Assembly (NCBI RefSeq): GCF_014203955.1
Contig: NZ_JACHKA010000001.1
Span: 2,821,001 to 2,885,000, forward strand
Source of the DNA: Sphingobium lignivorans
GTDB taxonomy: Bacteria > Pseudomonadota > Alphaproteobacteria > Sphingomonadales > Sphingomonadaceae
DNA length: 64,000 bases
Direction: 5' to 3'
The first letter of the stretch is position 1. Each line of letters begins with the position of its first letter. This document shows, piece by piece, positions 8,512-17,189 of the stretch. The position numbers were made by a program, and so were the translations under genes. The notes under the pieces are model-generated. The model was not told where the DNA came from. It ran no database searches and saw only the letters and a list, made by a program, of their open reading frames with translations.

Positions 8512-9744
8512 ATGAGCACGCTCGTCAGAACCGCCTTTGCGCCCGACGATGTCGCGGCGAGCTGGCCCCCCGGATCCACCCTCACCAGCCGGATCGCGGA
8601 GCTGCTGCCGCGCATTGCCGAGCTGGCTCCCGAAACCGAAGCGCAGCGGCGCGTTTCGGACGAGATCATCGAGGCCCTGCGCCGCGCCGGCATGTGGCGC
8701 GTCTATGTGCCGAAGGAATATGGCGGCACGGAGGAAAGCATCCTCGAGGTCGCCCGGGCCATCCGCATGGTGGCCAGCGCGTGCGCCTCGACTGCCTGGG
8801 TCATCGGCGTGCTTTGCGCGCATCCCTTCATCACGAGCCTCTACTCGCGCAAGCTGCAAGACGAATTCTGGGCAGATGGCCCGGATACGCTGGCATCAAC
8901 CTCGGGCTTGCCGATCACCCGGGCGAGGATCGTCGAGGGCGGGCTGCGGGTGACCGGAAAGTTTCCTTTCTCCTCCGGGTCGGTCAACGCGACATGGGCC
9001 ATGGTGGGCGTTAGCGTCCCCGACATCTCGCAGACGAACAGCGAACGCTTCCGCATCCCCTATTTCTGCATCGTGCCGCGTTCGGATTATGAAATCGAGG
9101 ACAATTGGCACGTCATGGGGCTGGCAGGCACGGCGAGCCGCATGCTCGTGCTCGACGACGTCTTCGTCCCCTCCCACCGCCTGGAAATGAGCGGGGCGAT
9201 GGCCAATCGCTACACCAGGGGCGAGGGTCTGCATCAAGGCCCCCTGTGGAATGCGGGCTATGCCGCCACGATCGGCACCGCCCTCACCCCGGTCTTCCTT
9301 GGCATTGCCGACGCGATGCTGGACGTCGTGACGGGCAAGGTGCGCGGGCGCACCGCTCCGGGCACCCGCATACCCACCAATTCCATCCCCAATGCCATGC
9401 GTCTCGCCGAGTCCACGCTGGAGCTGCGCGCCGCCACGCTCCTGTGGGAAGATCATATCAGACGCATCGAGGAGCGCGCAGCCGCGGGCATCCTGCCCGA
9501 TGAAGACTTCAGCGCAAACGCTGCGGCGACTGGCGTCTATGTGCAGGAGCTGGCGACCCGGACCATCGATCGCCTGTTCGCTGTCGCCGGCGGCACCTCG
9601 ATCCGGCTAGACAGCCCCATCCAGCGCATGTGGCGCGATGCCCACGCCGGGCGAAGTCACATCGCCAATGAATATGACGCCGCCGCCCAGGCATTCGGAC
9701 GTTACATATTGGGGCTGCCGCCGCTCGGCCGCTGGGGCAGCTGA
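8512..9744 (+). CDS. acyl-CoA-dehydrogenase-fold flavin monooxygenase (HsaA/group D type)
   Basis: A 410-residue protein with the acyl-CoA dehydrogenase fold in order: N-terminal helices (LRRAGMWRVYVPKEYGG), a beta domain (GGLRVTGKFPFSSGS; HVMGLAGTASRMLVLDDVFVP) and a C-terminal helical domain with AVAGGTSIRLDSPIQRMWRD. The AGGxxIRxxxPxQRxWRDxxA pattern is typical of flavin-dependent hydroxylases such as HsaA and related group D monooxygenases rather than beta-oxidation enzymes. It follows the AzoR-like reductase by 12 bp, as expected for a two-component monooxygenase. Likely role: hydroxylation of a phenolic or polycyclic intermediate. The substrate cannot be read from sequence. Confidence 0.82.
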   Translation: MSTLVRTAFAPDDVAASWPPGSTLTSRIAELLPRIAELAPETEAQRRVSDEIIEALRRAGMWRVYVPKEYGGTEESILEVARAIRMVASACASTAWVIGVLCAHPFITSLYSRKLQDEFWADGPDTLASTSGLPITRARIVEGGLRVTGKFPFSSGSVNATWAMVGVSVPDISQTNSERFRIPYFCIVPRSDYEIEDNWHVMGLAGTASRMLVLDDVFVPSHRLEMSGAMANRYTRGEGLHQGPLWNAGYAATIGTALTPVFLGIADAMLDVVTGKVRGRTAPGTRIPTNSIPNAMRLAESTLELRAATLLWEDHIRRIEERAAAGILPDEDFSANAAATGVYVQELATRTIDRLFAVAGGTSIRLDSPIQRMWRDAHAGRSHIANEYDAAAQAFGRYILGLPPLGRWGS

Positions 9745-9773
9745 ACGCCCTGCCCCTCGGGAACAATGGAGTG

Positions 9774-10154
9774 ATGAACATGACCAGCGCGAACCGACCG
9801 ATCGCCTATCTGAAGCGGAGCTGCCCATTCTGCCTGAAGTTCCGGATCTTCCTGACCGAAGCCGGCCTTGCGGACAATTTCACTTTCGAGATTTTCGACG
9901 ATGGCGATGAAACCCACCAGGCCCTGCGCGCCCGCATGGAAGCGGCAGGACAACAGCCCAGCTTCCCCGCCGTCGAAAGCACTCCCGGCACGATCGACAC
10001 CGGCACCGACGACCTCATCGCCCGCTTCGCCGGGGAAGCAGGCGTGGCCCCCGTCAGCCTGCCACTGCTCGATTATTATGCGAATGGTGTTTTCAAGCGC
10101 CATGGCGAGATGTTTCGCGAGCTGCGGACCCTCAAGGCGCAACAGCCCGGCTGA
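9774..10154 (+). CDS. glutaredoxin/GST-N-like thioredoxin-fold protein
   Basis: A 126-residue thioredoxin-fold protein with a CPFC motif (Cys17-Cys20 from ATG 9774) in LKRSCPFCLKFRIFL, and a typical cis-Pro loop (QPSFPAVES). It resembles a glutaredoxin or GST N-terminal domain with a short helical tail rather than a full GST. GTG 9771, ATG 9774 and ATG 9780 are all possible starts; GGAG at 9768-9771 best serves ATG 9780, and the difference is two residues. It is 29 bp downstream of the monooxygenase and may keep it reduced or use glutathione on an intermediate. Confidence 0.7.
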   Translation: MNMTSANRPIAYLKRSCPFCLKFRIFLTEAGLADNFTFEIFDDGDETHQALRARMEAAGQQPSFPAVESTPGTIDTGTDDLIARFAGEAGVAPVSLPLLDYYANGVFKRHGEMFRELRTLKAQQPG

Positions 10155-10170
10155 CCGCGCCCACCGGAAG

Positions 10171-10199
10171 GCGGCAGGCAGATCGCGATCGCCTGCGCG
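10171..10199. terminator. hairpin after the glutaredoxin-like gene
   Basis: GCAGGC at 10174-10179, a bulged A, GATC, then GATC and GCCTGC at 10191-10196 form a roughly 10-bp stem with an internal ATCGCGAT palindrome. It lies 20 bp after the glutaredoxin stop. There is no T-run after it, so it is a candidate terminator or a regulator site, not a proven one. Confidence 0.4.
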
Positions 10200-10439
10200 G
10201 GTCTGGCGTGCGCCGAAGCTTGCATGTCATCCAGCTATGCCTAGAGCATCGTCTGGTCGGATCGGCACATCCGGCGCCGGGGAGACGATGGCGCGGCACG
10301 AACATGAACCGGGGACTCTGGTGCGATCGAAGCACGAGGCACGCAGGCCGCGGCCCGGCCGCCCGTCGCGATGGACGGCACGCGCGCCCGACGATGCACA
10401 TCGCTCGACCTGCAATCCGGGCCCGGCCGGGAGGCGGCC

Positions 10440-11648
10440 ATGGCGTTAACGACGGGCACGGTGCCGACGGGCGGGGACAATGCAGCGAATGCAGGGGGCC
10501 GGGCGCGGCGCGACCTGCTCTATGCCCGCCTCATCACGCTCATGCAGCTTGCCGATGAAAGCGCCCGCATGGCCTATCCGCGGCAGCTGGACATGCCCGA
10601 CATCCACCGCCAGCTCATCTTCATGCTCGGCATGCATGGCGGCATGGTTTCCCGCGATCTGGCCACCACGTCCGGGCGTGGCAAGGCGCAGATCAGCCGG
10701 GGCATCAAGGGGCTTCAGGAAGCCGGCATGATCGAACGGCACGGGCACCGCAGCGCCATCGGCCTGAATGCCCGCGGTCAGGCGGTCTTCAGCGACGTCA
10801 TGGCCATCGCCCGCGCGCGGGACAGGCAATTATGCGAGGGCCTGCCCCCGCCCCGGGTCGCCCGTTTCATCGAAATGACGGAGATGCTGGTCGACCGCGC
10901 CTCCAGCATCTTCGTCGCGGACGAGGCCGGCACGGAGATCGATCTCGCCCAGCGATCGCTCGCGCATCACTTGCCGGGCCGGAAGCCGGGCCGGATCGAC
11001 AACGATGCGGGTGACGCGGACGCGCCCCCGTTCCGCGACATGGTGCTGCCCTGGCTGCAGAGCCTCATCACATATATGCGGCGCAGCGGCACCGTGATCT
11101 TCCGACGTGAGGTGGGCCTCTCCAACTTCGAATGGCGCGTGCTTTCGCTCATCGAAGAGAACCAGCCGATCAATCTCTCCACGCTCATCGCTCGCACCCG
11201 GCGCGACAAGAGCCAGATCGCCCGCATGATCAAGCAGTTGCACCAGGCCGGGCTGGTGGACCGGCAGGATGAAGGCCGCATCAACACCTGCCTCGCGCTG
11301 ACCGCTGCGGGCCGCCGGCGCTACGAGCAGATCTATGCCATCAGCCTCGAGCGGGATCGCCTGCTCTTCGCGGGCCATCCTCCCGAAGCGCGCGCTTTGT
11401 ATCTCGACGTGATGGACCATCTCACTGCCAATGCGCAGCGGATGCTGAAGGACGAGCAGGTGGCGGGCGACCCTGCCCGTGATCGCACGCCTGCGCCTGC
11501 GCCGCCCGGCACATCGCCTCCGGCCCCACTGCCGTCGCGGGCACAGGAACTTCAGACACTGCGCGACGAGAATGTCCGGCTCAAGCGCCTCCTCGCCGAG
11601 GCGATGCTGGAAAACGCCGCTCTCAGGGAGCGCCTCCCCAAAGTCTGA
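10440..11648 (+). CDS. tandem MarR-type regulator with IS3-OrfA-like leucine zipper tail
   Basis: A 402-residue regulator containing two MarR-like winged-helix domains in one chain. Domain 1 is about residues 20-140, with LATTSGRGKAQISRGIKGL as its recognition region. Domain 2 is about 200-330, with LIARTRRDKSQIARMIKQL. A Pro/Ala-rich linker follows. The last 32 residues (371-402, nt 11550-11645) form a leucine-zipper helix (LRDENVRLKRLLAEAMLENA) nearly identical in pattern to the C-terminus of IS3-family OrfA proteins. ATG 10440 has GGGAGG at 10429-10434; a longer frame from 10371 lacks a ribosome site. It follows the monooxygenase cluster and may regulate it in response to an aromatic ligand. 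Confidence 0.82.
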   Translation: MALTTGTVPTGGDNAANAGGRARRDLLYARLITLMQLADESARMAYPRQLDMPDIHRQLIFMLGMHGGMVSRDLATTSGRGKAQISRGIKGLQEAGMIERHGHRSAIGLNARGQAVFSDVMAIARARDRQLCEGLPPPRVARFIEMTEMLVDRASSIFVADEAGTEIDLAQRSLAHHLPGRKPGRIDNDAGDADAPPFRDMVLPWLQSLITYMRRSGTVIFRREVGLSNFEWRVLSLIEENQPINLSTLIARTRRDKSQIARMIKQLHQAGLVDRQDEGRINTCLALTAAGRRRYEQIYAISLERDRLLFAGHPPEARALYLDVMDHLTANAQRMLKDEQVAGDPARDRTPAPAPPGTSPPAPLPSRAQELQTLRDENVRLKRLLAEAMLENAALRERLPKV

Positions 11649-11666
11649 ACATCGGCGTAGCCCGGC

Positions 11667-13076
11667 TCAGTCTGCCGCGGTGGCCGCCTTGTAGGCCTCG
11701 CCATATGGCTTCACCGCGATCCACACGAGCGCCAGCGAAACCGGCCCCGCCAGCGCCGCGATCGTGACCATCGCATAACGAAGGTCCGCCTCCGACTGGA
11801 AGACGAAGTCGGTCATCAGCGCCACGACGGTCGGCCCGAGGCCTTGTCCGAGCACGCTCAGCGTGAAGAGGTACAGGGCATTGACCTGCCCCCGCAACTC
11901 GTTGGGCGTGACCACTTGCATCGCCGCAAGCAGAGAGGGAGCGCTCGCAATAGTGAGGAACGTGCTCATCAGGCTCACAGTGAGCGCCATTTCGAAGGTG
12001 GGCATCAGCGGGCTCACGATGCCGAGCGGAATGGCGCCGATATTGGCCCAGAGGACGATGCGCATGTTCGCATCGGCATGGCCCAGCCGCGCCAGCCGTT
12101 CGGACAGCATCGCCCCGGCGATCAGGGCAATGGGCGCCAGAATGAGGTTGGCGACGCCCATGATCGGCGCGAAGTCCGCAGGCCCCCATCCATAAGTGCG
12201 CTCATAGAAAGTCGGGCGCCACGAACCGATGCCGACCATCTCGATATTGTTCACGGCTGAGGCGAGAAGGATGGGGATGAGCACCGCGCCCGCCTTGCTG
12301 CGGAACAGGAAAGCAAAGACCTCCTTGAGCGGAACCGAACCCTTGATCTTCCTCCCGTGCCGCGCAGGTTCCTTGACTGTGGCCAGGAAGATGAGCGCGA
12401 AGACCAGCCCCGGAATGCCGAAGATCAGGAAGACCATGTGCCAGTCCCGCATGGGACCGATCAGCGGGATCTGGACCGTGCCCAGCGTCGCGAAATAGCC
12501 GATCAGCAAGCCGCCGATAATGAGTGCCAGCGCCTCGCCGAAGCGGATCGAGAAATTATAAGCCGCGTAGGCGCGAGGGAGCTGGTCCCGCGGAAACAGA
12601 TCGGAGATCATCGAGACCGAGCAAGGCCCCTTTACCGACTCCCCGCCCCCCACGATCGACCGGGCAATGTAGAGCTGCCAGAAATTCGCGGAAACGGCGC
12701 AGAGCGCCGTTCCAAAGCTCCAGGCCGCCAGCGCGCATGGCAGGATATATTTGCGGGTCGCCACATCCGTCAGCCGCGCGATGGGCAGGCCAAAAAGGAA
12801 ATAGGCGCCCGAATATGCCACGCCCATCAGCAGGCTCATCTGCGTGTCGGTAAACTGAAGGTCGCGCTTGATCGAATTGACCAGGAGATAGAAGATCGCG
12901 CGGTCCATCTGCCCGAGGATGGTGACCGTGCCGATCATCGAGAGCGTGAACCAGGCGGTGCGGGGGGATGCCCAGCCGGGAGCCGTCGTCTCGGGCGCGG
13001 CGCTCGATTGTCTGCTTCCCTCGTCACGCCCCGGCAGCACGCCCTGGCTGTCCGCCACCGGTTCAACCGTGCGCAT
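11667..13076 (-). CDS. MFS transporter, probable uptake of an aromatic acid or related compound
   Basis: A 12-helix major-facilitator protein of about 469 residues from the ATG at 13076; an in-frame start at 13112 would add 12 residues. N-terminal helices begin at about residue 40 (WFTLSMIGTVTILGQMDRAIFY), and a characteristic loop ARLTDVATRKYI follows helix 2. The MDR in helix 1 and GGGESVKGPCSVSMISDLFPR resemble the spinster/anion-cation symporter branches. It is the last gene of the TonB-receptor, TfdA-like, MFS series on the reverse strand. An inner-membrane importer for the compound taken in by the receptor is the natural guess. It converges with the MarR gene, 18 bp apart. Confidence 0.82.
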   Translation of the reverse strand: MRTVEPVADSQGVLPGRDEGSRQSSAAPETTAPGWASPRTAWFTLSMIGTVTILGQMDRAIFYLLVNSIKRDLQFTDTQMSLLMGVAYSGAYFLFGLPIARLTDVATRKYILPCALAAWSFGTALCAVSANFWQLYIARSIVGGGESVKGPCSVSMISDLFPRDQLPRAYAAYNFSIRFGEALALIIGGLLIGYFATLGTVQIPLIGPMRDWHMVFLIFGIPGLVFALIFLATVKEPARHGRKIKGSVPLKEVFAFLFRSKAGAVLIPILLASAVNNIEMVGIGSWRPTFYERTYGWGPADFAPIMGVANLILAPIALIAGAMLSERLARLGHADANMRIVLWANIGAIPLGIVSPLMPTFEMALTVSLMSTFLTIASAPSLLAAMQVVTPNELRGQVNALYLFTLSVLGQGLGPTVVALMTDFVFQSEADLRYAMVTIAALAGPVSLALVWIAVKPYGEAYKAATAAD

Positions 13077-13195
13077 TGGAGCGCCTGTCGCGGCTCTGTC
13101 CCGGCGCGCCACGCCCGGCGCCCGATGCGCGGGAAGAGCCCGTGGAACGAAGCCCTGAACCCGTGATGTCCTGCGCGCGCTTCGCCGGCCTTGGC

Positions 13196-14122
13196 TCAGT
13201 CATGCGCCATGGCCTCGAACTGGGCGGCATCGAACCGATCGGCGAAGCGCGGATCCATCACGACCGGCGGCGGCGGATAGGCCATCACCGTCGTCCGGCG
13301 CATGTCGCGGCGATGGTTCACGTCGTCATATTCCCCGCCCCGGTGCATGGTGCAGAAATTGTCCCAGATGACGAGGTCGCCTTCCTTCCAGTGATGGTCG
13401 AAGGTGAATTGCGGCTGGGTCGCGAACGCCAGAAGCTCCTTGATGAGCGCGCGGCCTTCCTCTTTCTCCATGCCTGTGATGCGCAGCGCGTGGCTGGCGA
13501 TGTAGAGGCTCTTGCGGCCCGAGATCGGGTGCGTGTGCACCAGCGGATGGCGCGCGATCATGCCTTGCTCGACCTCCTCCTCGGTGATCGGGAAGCCCGC
13601 GAGCATCCGCGAGTAATTGTAGCTGTGCTCCGCCTGCAGGTCGGCGATGCGCTCCTTCATCTCCTGCGGCAAGGCATCATACGCGCCCCGCATGTCCGCG
13701 AAGCCGGTCTCGCCCCCCGAGACCGGCACTTCATGCGCCAGAAGCAGGGAATAAGTCGTGCGCTCCTTGGTAAAGCTGGAATCGGTGTGCCACAGCCGGT
13801 CGCCCTTGCGGCGCTTGCGCGCCATCTCGTCGTCGCTGATCGTGCCTTCCGCCGTGAGATTGCCGGCCTCGAAAAGCTGCGGGTAATCGAAGCGGGATCT
13901 GCGCGTCCCCTGCCCGCCGATCGTCCACAGATTGCCGAACATGCGGCTGAACCAGATGTGGCCCTCATCGGTCAGGCCGGTGTCCGGATAAACGCAGACA
14001 CCATATTCCGCGATCGCCGAGACGATCTCGGCCTCCACGTCCGGCGTGAGGGGTTTTGTCAGGTCGACACCGGTAATCTCGGCGCCAAAGCTGGGCGTGA
14101 TCTTCCTGATCTGCAACGTCAT
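13196..14122 (-). CDS. TfdA/TauD-family 2-oxoglutarate/Fe(II) dioxygenase
   Basis: A 308-residue non-heme iron dioxygenase. The facial triad is visible as His112-x-Asp114 (LWHTDSSF) and His260 (NFCTMHRGG), with the 2-oxoglutarate arginine in the following RRDMRRTT segment. SGGETGFADMRGAYDALP and the GRKSLYIASHA segment resemble TfdA-type enzymes, which cleave aryloxyalkanoate ethers, more than TauD proper. The frame is open from 14236, but ATG 14122 has an ACGGAG ribosome site and begins exactly where the family does. It sits 23 bp after the TonB receptor, so probably one transcript. Likely reaction: oxidative cleavage of an ether or side chain in the imported compound. The substrate is inferred only. 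Confidence 0.87.
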   Translation of the reverse strand: MTLQIRKITPSFGAEITGVDLTKPLTPDVEAEIVSAIAEYGVCVYPDTGLTDEGHIWFSRMFGNLWTIGGQGTRRSRFDYPQLFEAGNLTAEGTISDDEMARKRRKGDRLWHTDSSFTKERTTYSLLLAHEVPVSGGETGFADMRGAYDALPQEMKERIADLQAEHSYNYSRMLAGFPITEEEVEQGMIARHPLVHTHPISGRKSLYIASHALRITGMEKEEGRALIKELLAFATQPQFTFDHHWKEGDLVIWDNFCTMHRGGEYDDVNHRRDMRRTTVMAYPPPPVVMDPRFADRFDAAQFEAMAHD

Positions 14123-14145
14123 CGCTCCGTCCTCGCTTCCTGTTC

Positions 14146-16878
14146 TCAATAGTTCGCCGTGACGGTCAGGCCGATGGTCCGCGGGCGCACCGTCCGGCCG
14201 CGCGTGAGCGGATAGAAGGTCCCGTAAGTGGAGCATTCCAGGTCGCGGCAGGACGTCCTGCCAACCAGATCGTTCGGCAGCAGCGTCTTGTTGGCGAAGA
14301 GATTATCCACAAACAGGGATATGTCGAAGCGGCTGGTCGAGACGCCCACGCGCGCGGTGGCATTGTCCATGGAAGGCGCGTTGAACACATCGGGCGAATG
14401 GCTCAGCACGCCCGGGCCCAGGGTGGTGACATAGGAGCCGGTATACTGATAGGCGCCGAACGCATAGGCCCGCCATTCCGGAGAGAGGCGGAACTCGTAG
14501 CGAGCGGCGACCGAGCCGGTCCACTCCGGCACTTCCAGCAGCCGCATGCCTTCGCCCACGAGCAGACTGCGATCCCCCTGTGCGTTTGGCTCGGTCAGAA
14601 CGTCCTGCGTGAATTTGGCGTCGGTATAGCCCAGCGCGAAGTCGATCGTCAGGCCCGGCGCTGCCCGCAGCGACCCCTGCAGATCGAACCCCCGGCTGTA
14701 GGCACCGCCGATATTGGTCACATATTCAAAATTGCAGGTCGGCAGACGGTAAGGCGTCTGCGGCTTGTTCCACTGCACATGGAACACTGTGCCGGTGAAC
14801 TGCAGCGCCCTGTTGAAGAGGCGGACCTTGGCTCCCGCCTCATAGTTCCACACCGAGTCCGATCCGAACGCGCTCGGCGTCTCGGTGATGTTGAGCGCCG
14901 CCATGTCATTGGCGCAGATCGCCGGATTGGCCTGCCCCTGCACGCCGCCGGGACGATAGCCCTTGGACGCCGTGGCGTAGAAAAGGTTATCCGGCGTCGC
15001 CTGATAGGCGAGGCTGATCTTGGGCGTGATCGGCTTCTCCACCGTGCCGCCCTCGACATAGGTGCCCACGCCGAACGGCGCATTGGTGAGCAGGCCCCAT
15101 GTCCGCAGCGAATAAGCGATGTCTTCCCGGGAGAAGCGGATGCCGGCAATGACTTTCAGCTTGTCGGTCAAGGCGTAAGTCGCTTCCCCATAGAGAGCCA
15201 TCGAGGTCTCATCCAGGATCTGGACCTGCTCCTGCTGGTTGTTCGACGCGATCTGCTCGGCCGTATGAATCGGGAAGAATGTCTGGCCGATATTGAACAC
15301 CGCTTCGCGCGGGGCGGACCGGTCGGAGATGTTCACATTCACCGATTCCGTCCGCGCATCCGAATAGTAGACGCCAGCGACGAAGCTCAGACCGTTGCGG
15401 TCCTCAGGATAAGTGAGGCGGATTTCCTGTGATTTGGCTTCGCGCTTGGCATCGAAGAAGAAAGTGCTGGTGATGGGACGCACCGTGTCGAACAGATAGG
15501 ATGTATTGACCGAGGGATGATATCCCGGGATCGCCGTGACGCTGACCGAGGAAATCATGGCAGCGGGGAAGGCGCCCTCGCCCGTGTCCCGGAGATAGCT
15601 CGTCACCGACATGATCTGGGCAGGTCCCAGGTCCCAGTCCATCGAGACGCTGCCCAGATACATCTTGTTCACGCGCCCCGAAGGCTCGCGCGCGATGGGC
15701 CCGGTGTAATTGTCCCCCACATTGGTGACTTCGATGGTGTCATAGGGGCCAAGGACCAGGGCCGGATAGCTGTGTTCGGGATGGATGAAGACCGAGCGGC
15801 CTTCTGCCCCAGGAATATCCGTCACGATGCCGCCGCCCGGCGGAGGCACATATCCCGCCGGCAGCAGGCCGCCGCCCGGCCCCGTGCCGGTATAGCGGCC
15901 GAACAGGGGCGATCCGCGACCGGGCGTGCCGGGCGGGCTGCCTGCAGGCGCGGCATCCTGATAGGTGCCGAAGGCTGGCGTCGTATAGCCCGGCGAGGAG
16001 CGATACACCTCGCTCAGCGAATTGAGCTTGTCGCGGGCATAATAGAAGGAGGGCGTGATCCGCAGCGCGTCCGAGGGCTCCCAGGCCAGCGCGGCCCGGA
16101 ACACCTGCTGCTCGCGCCAGTTGGCGTCCGCCTCTACCACCTTGCTCGTGTCGCGCCTGTCCTTGAAATCGATGAAACCGCCCAGATGGCGGTGGAAGCC
16201 ACTCACGCGAAGCGCCAGCCGGTCGAGCACGAGCGGGAAATTGACCGCAATGCCGCCCTCATAGCCCATTTCACCCTGGTCCACGCTGTTCACCTCGGCG
16301 CGGGCCTTCACGGTGAAATCCCGCAGATTGGGTGCGGGCGTGATGAATCTCACCGTTCCGCCGAGCGAGGAGCCGCCGTAGAGCGTCCCCTGCGGGCCCT
16401 TGAGCACTTCCACGCGCTCCAGGTCGAAGATGGGCGGGAGGAACACGCCGCCGCCTGCCGCCGCGCCACGCAGGGCCCGCGCCTGCAGGGCCGTGTCGTC
16501 GATATAGACGCCGGTCGTCGCGGAGCCGGTCTCCGAGCGGACGCCGCGAATGGAGATGTTCGAGGAGGATGCGTTCACTTCCTCGATCCGCAGGGCCGGC
16601 ACGAGGCGCGAGATATCCTGCGCGGTCTTCACGGCCTGCTGGTCCAGCAGTTCCTGGCTCTGCGCGACGATGCTCATGGGGACGCGATTGACCGAGACAT
16701 CGCCCTGGCGCGTCGCGGTGACGATGATGTCCATGTCGTCCGCCGCGGCCGCCGGGGCTGAGCGTTCCTGCGCAGCCGGCACAGGACTTTCCTGCGCTGC
16801 CGCCGGCATCCAGCCGATGGTCAAGGCTGTGGTTCCCAGCAGAATTCGCACGTTACGCGACGTTGCCATATGCTTCAC
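14146..16878 (-). CDS. TonB-dependent outer-membrane receptor (catabolic cluster)
   Basis: A 910-residue TonB-dependent receptor. It has a signal peptide ending near AAAQE, a TonB box (DIIVTATRQ), a plug domain (VPALRIEEVNASSSNISIRGV; LKGPQGTLYGGSSLGGTVRF) and a beta-barrel ending in LTVTANY. Start: GTG 16878 follows a strong GGAGGGGAAGAG, while ATG 16869 is three codons later; the precise start is uncertain by three residues. It is the first gene of an apparent reverse operon with the TfdA-like dioxygenase and an MFS carrier. A promoter-like element conserved with the LigB operon lies about 270 bp upstream. Likely ligand: the aromatic or aryl-ether substrate of this island. Confidence 0.93.
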   Translation of the reverse strand: MKHMATSRNVRILLGTTALTIGWMPAAAQESPVPAAQERSAPAAAADDMDIIVTATRQGDVSVNRVPMSIVAQSQELLDQQAVKTAQDISRLVPALRIEEVNASSSNISIRGVRSETGSATTGVYIDDTALQARALRGAAAGGGVFLPPIFDLERVEVLKGPQGTLYGGSSLGGTVRFITPAPNLRDFTVKARAEVNSVDQGEMGYEGGIAVNFPLVLDRLALRVSGFHRHLGGFIDFKDRRDTSKVVEADANWREQQVFRAALAWEPSDALRITPSFYYARDKLNSLSEVYRSSPGYTTPAFGTYQDAAPAGSPPGTPGRGSPLFGRYTGTGPGGGLLPAGYVPPPGGGIVTDIPGAEGRSVFIHPEHSYPALVLGPYDTIEVTNVGDNYTGPIAREPSGRVNKMYLGSVSMDWDLGPAQIMSVTSYLRDTGEGAFPAAMISSVSVTAIPGYHPSVNTSYLFDTVRPITSTFFFDAKREAKSQEIRLTYPEDRNGLSFVAGVYYSDARTESVNVNISDRSAPREAVFNIGQTFFPIHTAEQIASNNQQEQVQILDETSMALYGEATYALTDKLKVIAGIRFSREDIAYSLRTWGLLTNAPFGVGTYVEGGTVEKPITPKISLAYQATPDNLFYATASKGYRPGGVQGQANPAICANDMAALNITETPSAFGSDSVWNYEAGAKVRLFNRALQFTGTVFHVQWNKPQTPYRLPTCNFEYVTNIGGAYSRGFDLQGSLRAAPGLTIDFALGYTDAKFTQDVLTEPNAQGDRSLLVGEGMRLLEVPEWTGSVAARYEFRLSPEWRAYAFGAYQYTGSYVTTLGPGVLSHSPDVFNAPSMDNATARVGVSTSRFDISLFVDNLFANKTLLPNDLVGRTSCRDLECSTYGTFYPLTRGRTVRPRTIGLTVTANY

Positions 16879-17189
16879 GTCTCTTCCCCTCCATCGTCAT
16901 GCCCGGCGTCTTGCACCGGATCGTGTGACGGGAAGGTCGAGACAAAGGGATCTCGCCCCGGCCTGGCCCGTCTGCTCCTGCGAAAGGCAAAGGAAAGCCG
17001 TGCCCCGGCGCGGTGGCACGGGGGATCTTTCTCTTTTTGGCCGGGCGATGTCCGCGACTGCTTTTTCAGCATGTGCGGCGCGGGGTCCGCAGCCTCTCCT
17101 TCGCTTTATTTTCTTTTATGTTCGACAGATGAGGCAGGCCCCGGCAGGATGTCCACTGCATAATTGAACGAGAGTCATACCGAATCGAC
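16879..17189. other. divergent control region between TonB receptor and lysR
   Basis: This 311-bp gap has no supported gene; the short frames in it are shadows. It holds the conserved LysR-linked element at 17150-17185 and an A/T-rich stretch at about 17100-17125 (tcgctttattttcttttatg). It must contain the promoter of the reverse receptor operon and that of the forward lysR gene. Confidence 0.6.
17150..17185 (-). promoter_or_regulatory. conserved LysR-linked operator/promoter element, copy 1
   Basis: A 36-bp segment that aligns base for base with 21639-21674: 29 of 36 positions are identical. Read on the reverse strand it contains GTATG, then 13 bases, then TATG, with TTCAATTATG fully conserved. 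It ends 5 bp before the lysR start and points toward the TonB-receptor operon. Overlap with the lysR leader fits autoregulation. Confidence 0.65.

Noticed and set aside
15517-16761. 414-codon forward open frame opposite the first TonB receptor
   Set aside because: Shadow: plug and barrel motifs lie on the reverse strand across the same interval.
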